From: Glycomyces dulcitolivorans
Lineage (GTDB): Bacteria > Actinomycetota > Actinomycetes > Mycobacteriales > Micromonosporaceae
Length of the DNA: 42,017 nucleotides
Direction: 5' to 3'
NCBI RefSeq assembly: GCF_003265355.1
Contig: NZ_QFRW01000319.1
Location: forward strand, 1 to 42,017
The position numbers were made by a program, and so were the translations under genes. The stretch's first letter is position 1; every line of letters starts with the position of its first letter. Positions 8,415 to 17,334 of this stretch are shown here, piece by piece. Below the pieces are notes generated by a model that saw only the letters and a program-made list of their open reading frames with translations, searched no databases and was not told where the DNA came from.

Positions 8415-8657
8415 AGACATAATTGTCACCTTTCCCCGACACTCCCAATCAAGGAGTGATCCGGTCCGACGTGACGGTATTCGATCGAGCAGATATCCTG
8501 CTATCTGTCAAGTCGGGTCGCCTGACCAGAGTTTCCGAAATGAGTCAAGGATTGAAAATAGGGGAAGCGTCACCTGCTTCATGCACCTCTCTGATGCCGT
8601 GTCGCCAGCTAACATCGAATATTGGGGCCGTCCCGGTCCCATTCGCAATGCCAAGCC

Positions 8658-8674
8658 GATTCCGTATCGGAATC
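8658..8674. promoter_or_regulatory. 17-bp palindrome upstream of the dienelactone hydrolase
   Basis: GATTCCG-TAT-CGGAATC is a perfect odd-length inverted repeat 40 nt before the ATG at 8714, in a visibly AT-richer 300-nt gap (8415-8713) that holds no gene. A smaller repeat, AGCAG-ATATC-CTGCT, lies at 8488-8502. It is a candidate operator for a regulator not located in this window. Confidence 0.35.
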
Positions 8675-8713
8675 CTCAGTCAGATGCTGTCCGAACGAAA
8701 GAAAGGGCTTCGT

Positions 8714-9469
8714 ATGAATGCGGTGCACAGTACGAACATTGAGATCGCGACGCGGGACGGCACGGCCGATGCCTACCTGGCGCACCCTGACAGCGTTCGC
8801 CCATATCCGGCCGTCCTGCTGTATATGGACGCCTTCGGACTTCGTCCGCACCTGAAGAAGATGGCCGACCGACTGGCCGCGGGCGGGTACACCGTTCTGG
8901 CGCCCAACGTCTTCTACCGCCATGGGCGAGCGCCGGTGATCGATCTGCCGGACTTCGTGGGCCCGGCCGAGCGGGCGGAGCTCTTCCAGCGGCTCAGTCC
9001 GGTCATCATGTCCCTGACGCCTGAGATGGCGATGAGAGACGCCGATGCCTACCTGCGCTGGCTGGCCGAGTGCCCGATGGTCCAGGACGGGCCCGTTGGC
9101 GTCACCGGTTACTGCATGGGAGCGGGTCTGGCGATGCGTACGGCCGGTGCCTATCCGGACCGGGTGGCCGCCACAGCCGGTTTCCACGGCGCGAACCTCG
9201 CTTCCGCCGCTCCCGACAGCCCGCACCTGCTCGCGGACCGTATCAAGGCCGAGCTGTACTTCGGGCACGCCGACCGGGACCGCGCGCTTCCGCCCGAGCA
9301 GATCGAGCGGTTGAACGAGGCCCTCGCCGCAGCTGGTGTACGCCACCGCTGCGAGGTGTATGCCGGCGCGGAGCACGGCTTCACCCAGGCCGACACCGCC
9401 GCATACGACGCCGAAGCCGCGGAACGCCACTGGGCGGCGTTGCTGGGCCTTTTCGCGCGCACACTTTGA
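8714..9469 (+). CDS. Dienelactone hydrolase family protein
   Basis: A 251-aa cytosolic alpha/beta hydrolase of the dienelactone hydrolase (carboxymethylenebutenolidase) family. The catalytic triad is visible: Cys134 in the nucleophile elbow GYCMGAG, Asp187 in FGHADRD, and His221 in GAEHGF. The start has AAAGG 7 nt upstream; the frame continues further upstream, but the sequence there is not protein-like. Family members open lactones in aromatic ring-cleavage pathways, though many act on other esters. The gene is followed after 211 nt by an FAD monooxygenase on the same strand, consistent with a small aromatic or polyketide-type oxidation unit (inference). Both genes have palindromes upstream and somewhat lower GC spacers than the rest of the window. 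Confidence 0.88.
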   Translation: MNAVHSTNIEIATRDGTADAYLAHPDSVRPYPAVLLYMDAFGLRPHLKKMADRLAAGGYTVLAPNVFYRHGRAPVIDLPDFVGPAERAELFQRLSPVIMSLTPEMAMRDADAYLRWLAECPMVQDGPVGVTGYCMGAGLAMRTAGAYPDRVAATAGFHGANLASAAPDSPHLLADRIKAELYFGHADRDRALPPEQIERLNEALAAAGVRHRCEVYAGAEHGFTQADTAAYDAEAAERHWAALLGLFARTL

Positions 9470-9620
9470 CGCGCTGAAGTAGCAGGTGCCGCGGCCGCAG
9501 AATCGGTCCGGCGTCCCATCGGAACATGCCGGTGGACAATTCCATAGCACACGAAATTGCTTCCCGGTCGGTAGTCCGGAGCGCATCCGTTCACTATTGT
9601 GTCCGGCCGCGTCAATCTTC

Positions 9621-9635
9621 CTCTCCTTAGGAGAG
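9621..9635. promoter_or_regulatory. 15-bp palindrome upstream of the FAD monooxygenase
   Basis: CTCTCCT-T-AGGAGAG is a perfect odd inverted repeat, 45 nt before the start at 9681. It could be an operator or a small hairpin in the 5' leader. It also contains AGGAG, but no start codon follows at a suitable distance. Confidence 0.3.
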
Positions 9636-9680
9636 ATCCAGTGTGCTCCCTCATGCGAAACCAATTCACTGGGAGTACTC

Positions 9681-10895
9681 TTGTCTGGAATGCGAATCGT
9701 CATCGCTGGCGGCGGTCTTGCCGGGATGACGCTGGCACACTTCTTGAACCGGCACGGCCTGCAGGTGGCCGTCTACGAACGCGACACCGGCATCGCCGCA
9801 CGCGAGGCCGGCTACCGGATCCACATCAACTCCACCGGCACCTCCTCCTTGCACGCCGCCCTTGAGCCTCGGCTGTGGGAGCTGTTCCTCGCCACCTGCG
9901 GCATGCCCAATGACGACATGCTCTTGTTCGACGAACAGCTCAACCTCCGCCCGGGCCGCGACAAGTCCGCCACCGAAGGCATCGGGGCGCCCACCGACAT
10001 CCCGGAGCACCTGGTGGTCTGCCGCTCGACGCTGCGTCGGATCCTCTATCTCGGCCTGGAAGAGGCCGTGCACTTCGGTGCCAAGGTCACCGGGTACCGC
10101 TCCAACCCGGATTCCACCGTCACCGTGCTCCTGGACAACGGGGAGCGTGTCGAGGCCGACATGCTGATCGCAGCGGACGGCATCAACTCGGCAGTGCGGG
10201 ATCAGCGACTGCCGCAGGTGAAGGTCGCCGACCTGGGCGCGCGGCACATCGCCGCGAAGGTCCCGATCACCGAGGAGACCAAGGCCGAGCTGCCAGCTCA
10301 GCTCTTCAACGCCTTCTCGCTGGCATTCGACTCCGACTTCACCGGACTGACGCTCGGCCCGCTGGAACGCTGCGACCCCGGCTCCGCGCTGATCAAGGAG
10401 CAGGATCAGGGATTCCAGGACGAGGCCACCAAGAACTACGCGCTGAGCATCTTCAACTCCGTTGCGAGCCGCATGATGCCCGACGCCGAGCTGTTCACCG
10501 CCACCCCCGAGCGGCTGAAGGCGTACGCGCTGGAACGCGTGGCCTCCTGGCATCCGTCCCTGGTCGAGACGGTCCGGCTGTGGGACACCGCCACCGTGCA
10601 GGCGCTGAAGTTGCGCAGTTGCGTTCCCGTCCTTGCGTGGGAGCCCTCGAACGTCACCGTCATCGGCGACGCGATCCATGCCATGAGCCCGGCCTTGGGC
10701 ATCGGCGCCAACACCGCGCTGCGCGACGCTCACGTTCTCGGAGGGGAACTGCTCGCCGTCGCCCGGGGAGGAAAGGAACTGCTGGACGGTATCGGCGCCT
10801 ACGAACAGGCCATGCGCGACTACGGGTACAAGGCGCTTCGGATGTCCGCAGCGGTAGGGCAGAAGGTGATCGGCCACCTCCCGCTGCCTGAGTAG
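9681..10895 (+). CDS. FAD-dependent monooxygenase (aromatic hydroxylase type)
   Basis: A 404-aa flavoprotein of the group A FAD-binding_3 monooxygenases. The N-terminal dinucleotide fold is RIVIAGGGLAGMTLAHFLNR followed by the acidic VAVYERD; the second FAD motif is VTVIGDAIHAMSPALGIGAN, and the central DG-type motif is LIAADGINSAVRD. Such enzymes use NAD(P)H and O2 to hydroxylate aromatic or polyketide substrates; the substrate here is unknown. I prefer the TTG start because GGGAG lies 5 nt upstream; an ATG three codons later (9690) has no properly spaced ribosome-binding site but gives the usual N-terminus MRIVIAGG. The C-terminal extra domain found in some aromatic hydroxylases is absent. 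Confidence 0.9.
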   Translation: MSGMRIVIAGGGLAGMTLAHFLNRHGLQVAVYERDTGIAAREAGYRIHINSTGTSSLHAALEPRLWELFLATCGMPNDDMLLFDEQLNLRPGRDKSATEGIGAPTDIPEHLVVCRSTLRRILYLGLEEAVHFGAKVTGYRSNPDSTVTVLLDNGERVEADMLIAADGINSAVRDQRLPQVKVADLGARHIAAKVPITEETKAELPAQLFNAFSLAFDSDFTGLTLGPLERCDPGSALIKEQDQGFQDEATKNYALSIFNSVASRMMPDAELFTATPERLKAYALERVASWHPSLVETVRLWDTATVQALKLRSCVPVLAWEPSNVTVIGDAIHAMSPALGIGANTALRDAHVLGGELLAVARGGKELLDGIGAYEQAMRDYGYKALRMSAAVGQKVIGHLPLPE

Positions 10896-10957
10896 GCCGC
10901 GTTCAAGCCAGATCACGACGCTGCCGACTAGTCGTGAATGGGTTTCTTTCACGGCTG

Positions 10958-10985
10958 GAGCCCGGGCGCCGCAGCGCCCGGGCTC
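10958..10985. terminator. Bidirectional terminator between convergent genes
   Basis: Perfect 12-bp inverted repeat GAGCCCGGGCGC / GCGCCCGGGCTC with a CGCA loop, followed by TCATTT on the plus strand. It sits between the monooxygenase gene and the large lyase gene and is the clearest intrinsic terminator in the window. Confidence 0.7.
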
Positions 10986-11000
10986 TCATTTCCGGGGTGG

Positions 11001-14000
11001 TCAGGATTCGACGAGTGCGTCGATCGCGTTGGCGAGGGCGTCAGCGGCGGTGTCCACCTCCTCTTGGGTGGCGCCCTTGTCGTCGGCGGTGATCTGGGCG
11101 GCGTCGCGGGCGGCGGCCAGGACCGCCCAGGAGTCGGCGGTCCAGTCGGTCTCGGTCAGGGCGGCGGCGTCGGCGAGGCGGACCTCCAGGCCCGTCTTGT
11201 CGATGACAGCGACGATGAACTGGAGTTCGGCGACGTTGCAGTAGCCGTTGCCGCCGCTGATCCGGACGGCCTCGTAGGTCACGGGGTCGGTGAGGGTCAG
11301 CGTGTTCCATCCCGCGACCGGGGTGCCGGTGCCGGCGAAGGTGGTCCAGGTGGCGCCGCCGTCGTTGGAGCCCTGGATCGGCATCCCGGTCGAGCGGGAG
11401 ACCGCGCCCGGGCGCGGGTGGTACCGGACGGCCTCGATCGTGAACGCGGTGCCGTCGGTCGGCAGGACGGTGTTGGTGCAGGCCTTGGTGGTCGTGTCGG
11501 TGTAGGTGGCGGTGTTCCCGTCGAACATGCGCCAGCCGTTGGCGGCCGCGGTGGTCGCGCCGTCGGCGGTGGCGGTGCTGGCCGCGACCCAGGACGCGTC
11601 CATCGCCGCGGGCGCCTCAGTCAGCAAGGGGTCCAAGAGGTCCCAAGCGTCCAAGAGACGCAGCGCGAGCGCCGTCCCGTCGGCCCCGTCCGCTTCGAGG
11701 GCCGCCCGGATCTCGGCGACCTCGCGGGGGAACAGGATCCGGGAGCCGCGTGTGAAGGCGTCGAGGTCGACGGCCTCGGCGCGGGCCAAGATCGGGTCGA
11801 TGTCGAGGGTGAGCGTGCCGAAGACCCTCAGTTCAGTGATGTCGATGTACGTCGAGTTGCTGATCCTCAGGTAGCGGTAGTCGCCGGTGTCGGTCCCTTC
11901 GAGGGACTGCCACTGCATCGTCTTGAACGGCTGCTCGGCGATGGTCGTCCAGGTCTCCAAGTCGTTGGAGCCCTGGAACACCAGGTCGGGCATGCGGATC
12001 ATGCCGTTGGTGTTCGAGGCGGCGAGGTAGTCGATCCGGTCGAGGCTGTAGGTCGAGCCCTCGCCGAAGTCCCAGATCAGGTGGAACTTCCCGTCGACGG
12101 CGGGCACGCTGGTCTGCGTGGTGGTCTTGCCGTCGAGCAGCAGCGCCGCCTGTGCGGCCTTGGCCTGGTCGGCTTCGCCGTTCGCGTTCACCACTGCGGG
12201 ATTGGACATGTCGATGAGGTTCGACTCGTCGGAGCCGAACAGGTGGGTGCCATCGGTGGAACCGTGGATGGTCGCGGCGTTCTGGCCTCTGGCGGTGGTG
12301 TGGTCGATGGCGATGTCGAGCCGTTCTCCGCCCTCGAGCGCGCCGAGGGTACCGGTCGCAGTCCACGACAGGCCGTCCTCACTGGACGCCTCCAAACCCT
12401 GGCCGCCGACCGAGACACTGACCTCCGAGATCTCGGTGGGACTGGAGAAGGCCACCGTGACGTCGTCGCCCTCGGTGACGCGGCTCGCGAGCGCGTCCGG
12501 AGAGGACACGGACACGGTGTCGATGTCGCCCCGTACCTCGGAGCGAACGCCGTCGATGCGGAACCGCTGGAAGCACCACAGGCCCGGATAGGCCGGGTCG
12601 GTCGCGATGCCCGGGTTGTCGACCTGGAGCTTCAGGTAGCGGTACTGCTGTCCCCGGTGCTCATCGACGACGCCGATGGTGTCCCACAGGTTGGTGTTCT
12701 CGGTGTCCCGCTCGGTCAACAGGTCCCAGGTGATGCCGTCGGTGGAGCCGTAGACGTTGGTCCCCTCCATGCGGTTCCCGAACGTGAAGTTGCCCAGGAA
12801 GCTGAAGGAGTCGGCGGCGACCCGGTACTGGGGCCCGAAGTCGAGCACGAAGGATGCCACGGTCAGGTTCGGAATGCCGCCCTCGCTGCCCTCGCTGGAC
12901 AGGAGGTTCACCGCTGCGGGTGTGATCACGGTCGGTGAGACCACGCCGTCGCCGAAGTCGAGCGTGCCGTCCCCCAAGTGCGGGTTGAGCAGCCGCAGTG
13001 CCTTGACGGCGGCGAGCAGCTCGGTAAGCGCGGTCTCGAACTCATCCACCGTGCCGTCCTCGGCGACCTCCTTCGCTTCGCGGAGCGCGGCCAGGTACGG
13101 CTCGTGCGTGACCATGGTGTAGACCGCGAACTTCTGGGTGCCGTCCGCGACGACCGCATCGATGGTCTTCGCGCGGTTCTTGGAGACCACGAGTTCGAAC
13201 GTGCGGGCGGCGACCGTCTCACCGTCGTCGGCGACGATCTGCACCTCATACCGGCCGGACTGGCGCCGGGCCGGGTCCCAGTCGAGCTGCCCGGTGGCAG
13301 CGTCGACGGAAGCGCCCTCGGGGAGGCCGTGGGCGGTGTAGGCGGCGTCCCCGCCGGTGTCGACAGCCGAGAGGTCGATCGACTTCACCTGCCGCTCAGT
13401 GAAGTAGTACGTACTGTCGCTCTGGGCGAACTGCGGCGCGGTCAGGTCGGTCGCGCCGGTGAGGATGACGCCGTGCAGGTCCACAGTGGTGCCCTCGGCG
13501 CCGGTGAGGCGGTAGAACTGGACGTTCTGGCCGCCCGCCGGATAGGCCACGTATCGCCACTCGCCGCCCGTGTCCGGCAGCTCCAGCGAGGTGATCGGGT
13601 CGAAGTCGTACTCGTCCGGGTTGATCCCCGACGGGTCCTCCTTCTGGAGGACTTCCAGGTCGGCGGGCCCGTCGCTGCGGTACTTCAGGCCCAGGACGGT
13701 CCCCGTCCCCCACATCACGCGGTTGACGACACTCACCGTGCCGGTCTCGGAGAGCGAGGCGCGCGCGAAGGTCTCGCCGTCCTCGGTCACCATCTCAGTG
13801 CCCTCGTCGAGGGTCAGCCCGGCCCGTTCGAAGGTCAGCGCCGCATTCTCGGGCAGCGCGGGCGGGGCGGTTCCGGCCAGTTCCTCAGGGAAGGCGACCC
13901 AGTACTCGGGGTTCTTGTCCCCGGCGCCCCAGAAGTTCGCGACCGAGGTCCCGGAGTAGAAGTAGGGGCCGTCCATGCGGGAGGACAGCTCGGCCACCCA

Positions 14001-15281
14001 TGGAGCCTCGGTCTCCACGTCCACGCCACGCTCGTACTTGTACTCGTAGTACAGCTCGTTGACCGCGTTGAACATCCGTCCCCGGTAGGCCTCGGAGACG
14101 CTGCCGTTCCAGCCCTCGCCGCGCTCGTCGACCCAGGGGATGCGCGATCCCAGCATGAACCCGAAAAACTGGTTCGCGCCGTCCAGGAGCCGCTGGCCCA
14201 GGAAGTCGTAGGCGGACACCGCGTCGTCGCCGGTCGAGACGGTCCCGGCGGTCGGGTCCACCTTCGTCCCTTGGACTTCGAGCATCCGGGCCAGGCCGGT
14301 GAAGTTGTCGATGTTGCACTCACCGTGGGCCTGGTCGCGGCCCATCTCCCTGACCTGCACGAAGTCGTACCCGTACGGGTTGATCGGGTCGTCGGCCTCG
14401 ATCAGCGGCATCTGCGGGGCCATCGCCCCGTTGTCGTAGCCGTCGTACGTGGAGTTGACGGTCAGCCACTCGACGCCGGTGGCGTAGCCCTCGGCGTCAT
14501 CGGCGTAGATCGCGGTCGCGATCCGCCCGAACAGCCCGAAGTTGTGCTGGTTCATCCACTTCTTGTTCGAGAAGTTGAAGACCTCGACCACCGGGTTCGC
14601 GTAGTTGGTGAGCAGGTTCGCGTCGTCGGTCTCGCTCCACACCACGTCATACCCGTTGTAGGTCCCCGGGGTGTCGTCGGCGAGCGGCTCGGTGGCGCGG
14701 ATGATCTCGGCGGCCATCAAATGCTGGTAGAGCGGGTGCCCGGTGTGGATGTGCGCGTCGGGGAAGTACGCGTACCCCTCGGGGTTCATGTCCGCCCAAG
14801 CGCGCAGCGACTGGACCGAGTTCTTGCGGTACACCTCGTCGCCGGTCATGACCCACATGAGCGCCTGGGTCAACGAACCGAACGAGTCGTTGCGCTGGCG
14901 GGTGCGCATCCCGCCCTGGGTGTAGGTGTCGGTCAGCGCCTGGTCCGGCTGGGCCGCGGACTTCGAGTTCGAGGCCCGATATCCGGTGCCGGCGAAGCCG
15001 GTGTCCGCCATGGCCTCGAAGTAGGAGGCCCACGGCTCCTGCCCTGAGCGGACCATCTCCTGGGCGTTGCGCAGGTCCTCGGCCGTCAATCCGACGCCAG
15101 GGTGGACGAACCCCTGGTCGGAGACGGTCTCATTGATCGCCACGACGTTCGCGGTGATGAGGTCGTCGTAGTCGGCGGCCTGCGCCGCCTGCGGAGGCAG
15201 GGCGAGCAGCCCTATCCCGGTCGCGAGTGCGGCGGCGAACGCCATGGGGCGCAAGCGCTTTCTCTGCCTGGTTCGTGTCAT
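11001..15281 (-). CDS. Large secreted alginate-lyase-fold protein with F5/8C (discoidin) and FIVAR modules
   Basis: 1426 aa. A Sec signal peptide (about residues 1-36, ending PPQAAQAAD) is followed by an alginate_lyase-like alpha/alpha-toroid domain (about 60-465) with NQHNFG (244-249) and GRDQAHGECN (314-323), both resembling active-site regions of this superfamily. Then come a beta-sandwich (about 480-620), a putative Ig/He_PIG module (YTAHGLPEGASVDAATGQLD), two or three F5/8 type C-like carbohydrate-binding modules (for example YRYLRISNSTYIDITELRVFG and WRMFDGNTATYTD), and a C-terminal FIVAR-like helical repeat (last 60 residues). It probably cleaves or binds a uronate-containing polysaccharide outside the cell; lyase specificity cannot be read from sequence. 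The ATG has AGGA 5 nt upstream. It follows the second lyase gene after 76 nt on the same strand, so co-regulation by the LacI at 17372 is likely. Confidence 0.88.
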   Translation of the reverse strand: MTRTRQRKRLRPMAFAAALATGIGLLALPPQAAQAADYDDLITANVVAINETVSDQGFVHPGVGLTAEDLRNAQEMVRSGQEPWASYFEAMADTGFAGTGYRASNSKSAAQPDQALTDTYTQGGMRTRQRNDSFGSLTQALMWVMTGDEVYRKNSVQSLRAWADMNPEGYAYFPDAHIHTGHPLYQHLMAAEIIRATEPLADDTPGTYNGYDVVWSETDDANLLTNYANPVVEVFNFSNKKWMNQHNFGLFGRIATAIYADDAEGYATGVEWLTVNSTYDGYDNGAMAPQMPLIEADDPINPYGYDFVQVREMGRDQAHGECNIDNFTGLARMLEVQGTKVDPTAGTVSTGDDAVSAYDFLGQRLLDGANQFFGFMLGSRIPWVDERGEGWNGSVSEAYRGRMFNAVNELYYEYKYERGVDVETEAPWVAELSSRMDGPYFYSGTSVANFWGAGDKNPEYWVAFPEELAGTAPPALPENAALTFERAGLTLDEGTEMVTEDGETFARASLSETGTVSVVNRVMWGTGTVLGLKYRSDGPADLEVLQKEDPSGINPDEYDFDPITSLELPDTGGEWRYVAYPAGGQNVQFYRLTGAEGTTVDLHGVILTGATDLTAPQFAQSDSTYYFTERQVKSIDLSAVDTGGDAAYTAHGLPEGASVDAATGQLDWDPARRQSGRYEVQIVADDGETVAARTFELVVSKNRAKTIDAVVADGTQKFAVYTMVTHEPYLAALREAKEVAEDGTVDEFETALTELLAAVKALRLLNPHLGDGTLDFGDGVVSPTVITPAAVNLLSSEGSEGGIPNLTVASFVLDFGPQYRVAADSFSFLGNFTFGNRMEGTNVYGSTDGITWDLLTERDTENTNLWDTIGVVDEHRGQQYRYLKLQVDNPGIATDPAYPGLWCFQRFRIDGVRSEVRGDIDTVSVSSPDALASRVTEGDDVTVAFSSPTEISEVSVSVGGQGLEASSEDGLSWTATGTLGALEGGERLDIAIDHTTARGQNAATIHGSTDGTHLFGSDESNLIDMSNPAVVNANGEADQAKAAQAALLLDGKTTTQTSVPAVDGKFHLIWDFGEGSTYSLDRIDYLAASNTNGMIRMPDLVFQGSNDLETWTTIAEQPFKTMQWQSLEGTDTGDYRYLRISNSTYIDITELRVFGTLTLDIDPILARAEAVDLDAFTRGSRILFPREVAEIRAALEADGADGTALALRLLDAWDLLDPLLTEAPAAMDASWVAASTATADGATTAAANGWRMFDGNTATYTDTTTKACTNTVLPTDGTAFTIEAVRYHPRPGAVSRSTGMPIQGSNDGGATWTTFAGTGTPVAGWNTLTLTDPVTYEAVRISGGNGYCNVAELQFIVAVIDKTGLEVRLADAAALTETDWTADSWAVLAAARDAAQITADDKGATQEEVDTAADALANAIDALVES

Positions 15282-15322
15282 CGGTTCCTGATTTCAGTGA
15301 GGGGACGGGTGGTTCGGGGCGG

Positions 15323-15351
15323 CCGCGGGCACGGCGGTACCCGGCCCGCGG
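15323..15351 (-). terminator. Small hairpin between the two lyase genes
   Basis: 8-bp perfect repeat CCGCGGGC / GCCCGCGG with a 13-nt loop between the stop of the upstream lyase gene (15358) and the start of the large lyase gene (15281). It may be a partial terminator that lowers downstream expression. Weak evidence. Confidence 0.3.
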
Positions 15352-15357
15352 AAAGGG

Positions 15358-17016
15358 TCAGGCGGTGATCCTGAAGGTCGCGTCGCCGTAGGCGCCGCTG
15401 CCGATCACATCGGCGCGGAGGATGTAGTACCCGTGCCGCACATACCGGGTCGCGTCGTCGTACAGCTGGAACGAGGTCCAGGAGGCGTCCGCGAGCCCGG
15501 CGACCGCACGGAACGTGGCGGACGCGGCGAACGCCGCGGAGCCGTCGTGCTCTTCGAGTTTGAGCACGGAGCCGTTACGGCGCAGGTAGTAGCCGGGGAG
15601 GTTCACGGATTCGAACGAGACGCAGTCGTCGGCCCGGTCGGCCAGGCCCGCACCCACCTGGAACCAGGTGTCCTCGGCGGGGCTGGCGCCGGTCGAGATG
15701 TTCGCGGCGAAGCCGGCGTGGCGCCAGTAGTGGGTCTGGAAGTTGTAGGACTGGATCCGGCTGTAGGGCACGGTGGCCCGGGCGCGGCTGTAGAGGAGGC
15801 CCCCGAAGCCGAGGGCGTCGTAGCCGCCGGAGGTCGAGCCGTAGTCGCCGCCGCCCCCTTCAGAGGCGACCGAGGCGGCCATCGCGGCGACGTTCGGCAG
15901 GTCGAGGCCGCGCCGGGAGTAATAGTGGTGGTGGATCATGGCCCACACCGGCCGCACGGTGCCGCGGCCGGCGGCGCTGATCGCGGTCTGCTCGTTGTAG
16001 GCACAGGTCGTGCCCGAACCCCAGCTGTAGGTGGTGTAGGGGACGTCGTTGCCGAGGTTGTAGGAGGCGACGTACTCGCAGGCCTTGGCGAACGCGTTGT
16101 CGTCGGCCGAGTACAGGTCGATGCCCTGGTTCCATGCCGTCTCCATGAACGTGGCCATGAGCCCGATGCCGAGGACGGCGTGGGCCTGGTCGCGGCCGGA
16201 CTCCTGCCACTGCGCGAGGCCGTCGTCGTGGGTGAAGGGGATCGCGCCGCGGATCGAGCCGTTGCCGACGCCGTTCCAGAAGTAGTCGAGCGCCTGGTCG
16301 ATGATCGTGTCGTCGTCGCAGAGGACGCCGATGGCGAGTTCGGCGTTCATGGCGGCCAGGTCCCAGTTGGCCCAGTAGTGGGTCGCGCAGGTGTTGTTGT
16401 GGGCGTTGAGGAATCCACTGGTCAGAGGGTGGAAGACCGCGAGCGCCATCGCCTGGAACGCGGCCAGGTCGAACCCGGGCGCGTCGCGGATGAGCTCGGC
16501 GGCGTTCGCGAACTGGTAGCCCTGGAGCCCGGCGCACAGCAGCGCGTCGGTGCTGCCGTTGATCTCGGTCAACGTCGACGACCACGCATTGCAGATGGCG
16601 ACGGCGGCGTCGCGGTTGGCGGTGGTGCCGGCGATGCGCCAGCGCAGCGCGTTCTGGTAGGCGGCGTGGGCGTCCCGGTAGAGCAGTGCGTAGTTCTGGG
16701 TGCCCGAGCCGCCGCGGGTGATGACCGCGGTGGCGCTGGGTGTCCAGGTGGATTGCGAGTGCCCGTTGGCGGTGAGCATGTTCCAGCCCGAGAGCCAGGG
16801 CTCGGCCGTGAGGTTCGCGGCGATGTAGGCGAGGTCGGCCTGGGTGTGGAGCATGGCCGGGTGGCCGACCGCCTGGATGCCGACGGTCTGGGCTTCGGCG
16901 TACTGCGGGGCGGTGAGGGCGGAGCCGCCGAGCCCGGCGAGGGCCAGGCCGCCGGTGACGGCGGCGCCTTTGAGGAGGGGCCGCCTGCCGAGGCGGCCGG
17001 TGTCGAGCTGGGACAT
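15358..17016 (-). CDS. Tat-exported alginate-lyase-fold protein with C-terminal AbfB (CBM42-like) domain
   Basis: 552 aa. Twin-arginine signal (RRPLLKG at residues 11-17, cleavage near AEAQ at about 43). The alginate_lyase-like domain covers about 45-440, with NN (207-208), THYWANWD (212-219) and ESGRDQAHA (272-280) in the order seen in that superfamily; the GRDQAH motif is shared with the neighbouring 1426-aa protein. The last about 90 residues match the AbfB/CBM42 beta-trefoil pattern (VSFESVNLPGYYLRR ... FRAVAGLADASWTSFQLYD), a module that binds arabinofuranose side chains. A uronate lyase or hydrolase guided to arabinose-decorated polymers is the best guess. The start ATG has AGGAG 4 nt upstream. 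A LacI-type operator and a strong promoter lie 65-118 nt upstream. Confidence 0.88.
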   Translation of the reverse strand: MSQLDTGRLGRRPLLKGAAVTGGLALAGLGGSALTAPQYAEAQTVGIQAVGHPAMLHTQADLAYIAANLTAEPWLSGWNMLTANGHSQSTWTPSATAVITRGGSGTQNYALLYRDAHAAYQNALRWRIAGTTANRDAAVAICNAWSSTLTEINGSTDALLCAGLQGYQFANAAELIRDAPGFDLAAFQAMALAVFHPLTSGFLNAHNNTCATHYWANWDLAAMNAELAIGVLCDDDTIIDQALDYFWNGVGNGSIRGAIPFTHDDGLAQWQESGRDQAHAVLGIGLMATFMETAWNQGIDLYSADDNAFAKACEYVASYNLGNDVPYTTYSWGSGTTCAYNEQTAISAAGRGTVRPVWAMIHHHYYSRRGLDLPNVAAMAASVASEGGGGDYGSTSGGYDALGFGGLLYSRARATVPYSRIQSYNFQTHYWRHAGFAANISTGASPAEDTWFQVGAGLADRADDCVSFESVNLPGYYLRRNGSVLKLEEHDGSAAFAASATFRAVAGLADASWTSFQLYDDATRYVRHGYYILRADVIGSGAYGDATFRITA

Positions 17017-17080
17017 GGTGCTCCTTTGCGCCATGCGATGAACGATGCCGGGGGATGCCATCGCGATTCGCGTCCTGTTC

Positions 17081-17096
17081 GCGTGATCGCTCACGC
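17081..17096. promoter_or_regulatory. LacI-type operator, copy 1 (GCGTGATCGCTCACGC)
   Basis: Near-perfect palindrome with central CG, the layout bound by LacI/GalR proteins. Together with the next base it is identical over 17 bp to the site at 23992-24008. It lies just downstream of the -10 of the lyase promoter, where a bound repressor would block initiation. The most likely regulator is the adjacent LacI gene at 17372. Confidence 0.75.
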
Positions 17097-17104
17097 AGAT
17101 GAGT

Positions 17105-17134
17105 ACGATAGCGCTTTCTATGCATCAATGTCAA
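17105..17134 (-). promoter_or_regulatory. Promoter of the lyase genes
   Basis: Minus strand: consensus -35 TTGACA (17129-17134), 18-nt spacer, -10 TATCGT (17105-17110), with the operator immediately downstream. The spacer also holds the near-palindrome GATAGCGCTTTC (17107-17118, plus-strand reading) with a central GCGC, which may be a second, CcpA/GalR-like regulator site. Confidence 0.6.
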
Positions 17135-17334
17135 TATGTTGAATGGCCTGAGGCGCGGATGCGCGGCGGTGGGCGGCGACACGACCTCGTCCGCCGCCGA
17201 ATCGCTGAAGGCCATCGTGGGGCGACCGGGGCGCCGATGCGGACGTTGATGCGATTGCTCATGGTCGTTTTCCTGGCAGTAGTGACGGGCGCCGCGGCTG
17301 GCGGGCCGCGTTCGGGTGTGGCGGTGAAACCGCG

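Noticed and set aside
9565-9574. CGGTCGGTAG, identical to 10 bp of the TetR-type operator at 1770-1779
   Set aside because: Only one half-site is present, with no inverted partner; likely chance in GC-rich DNA.
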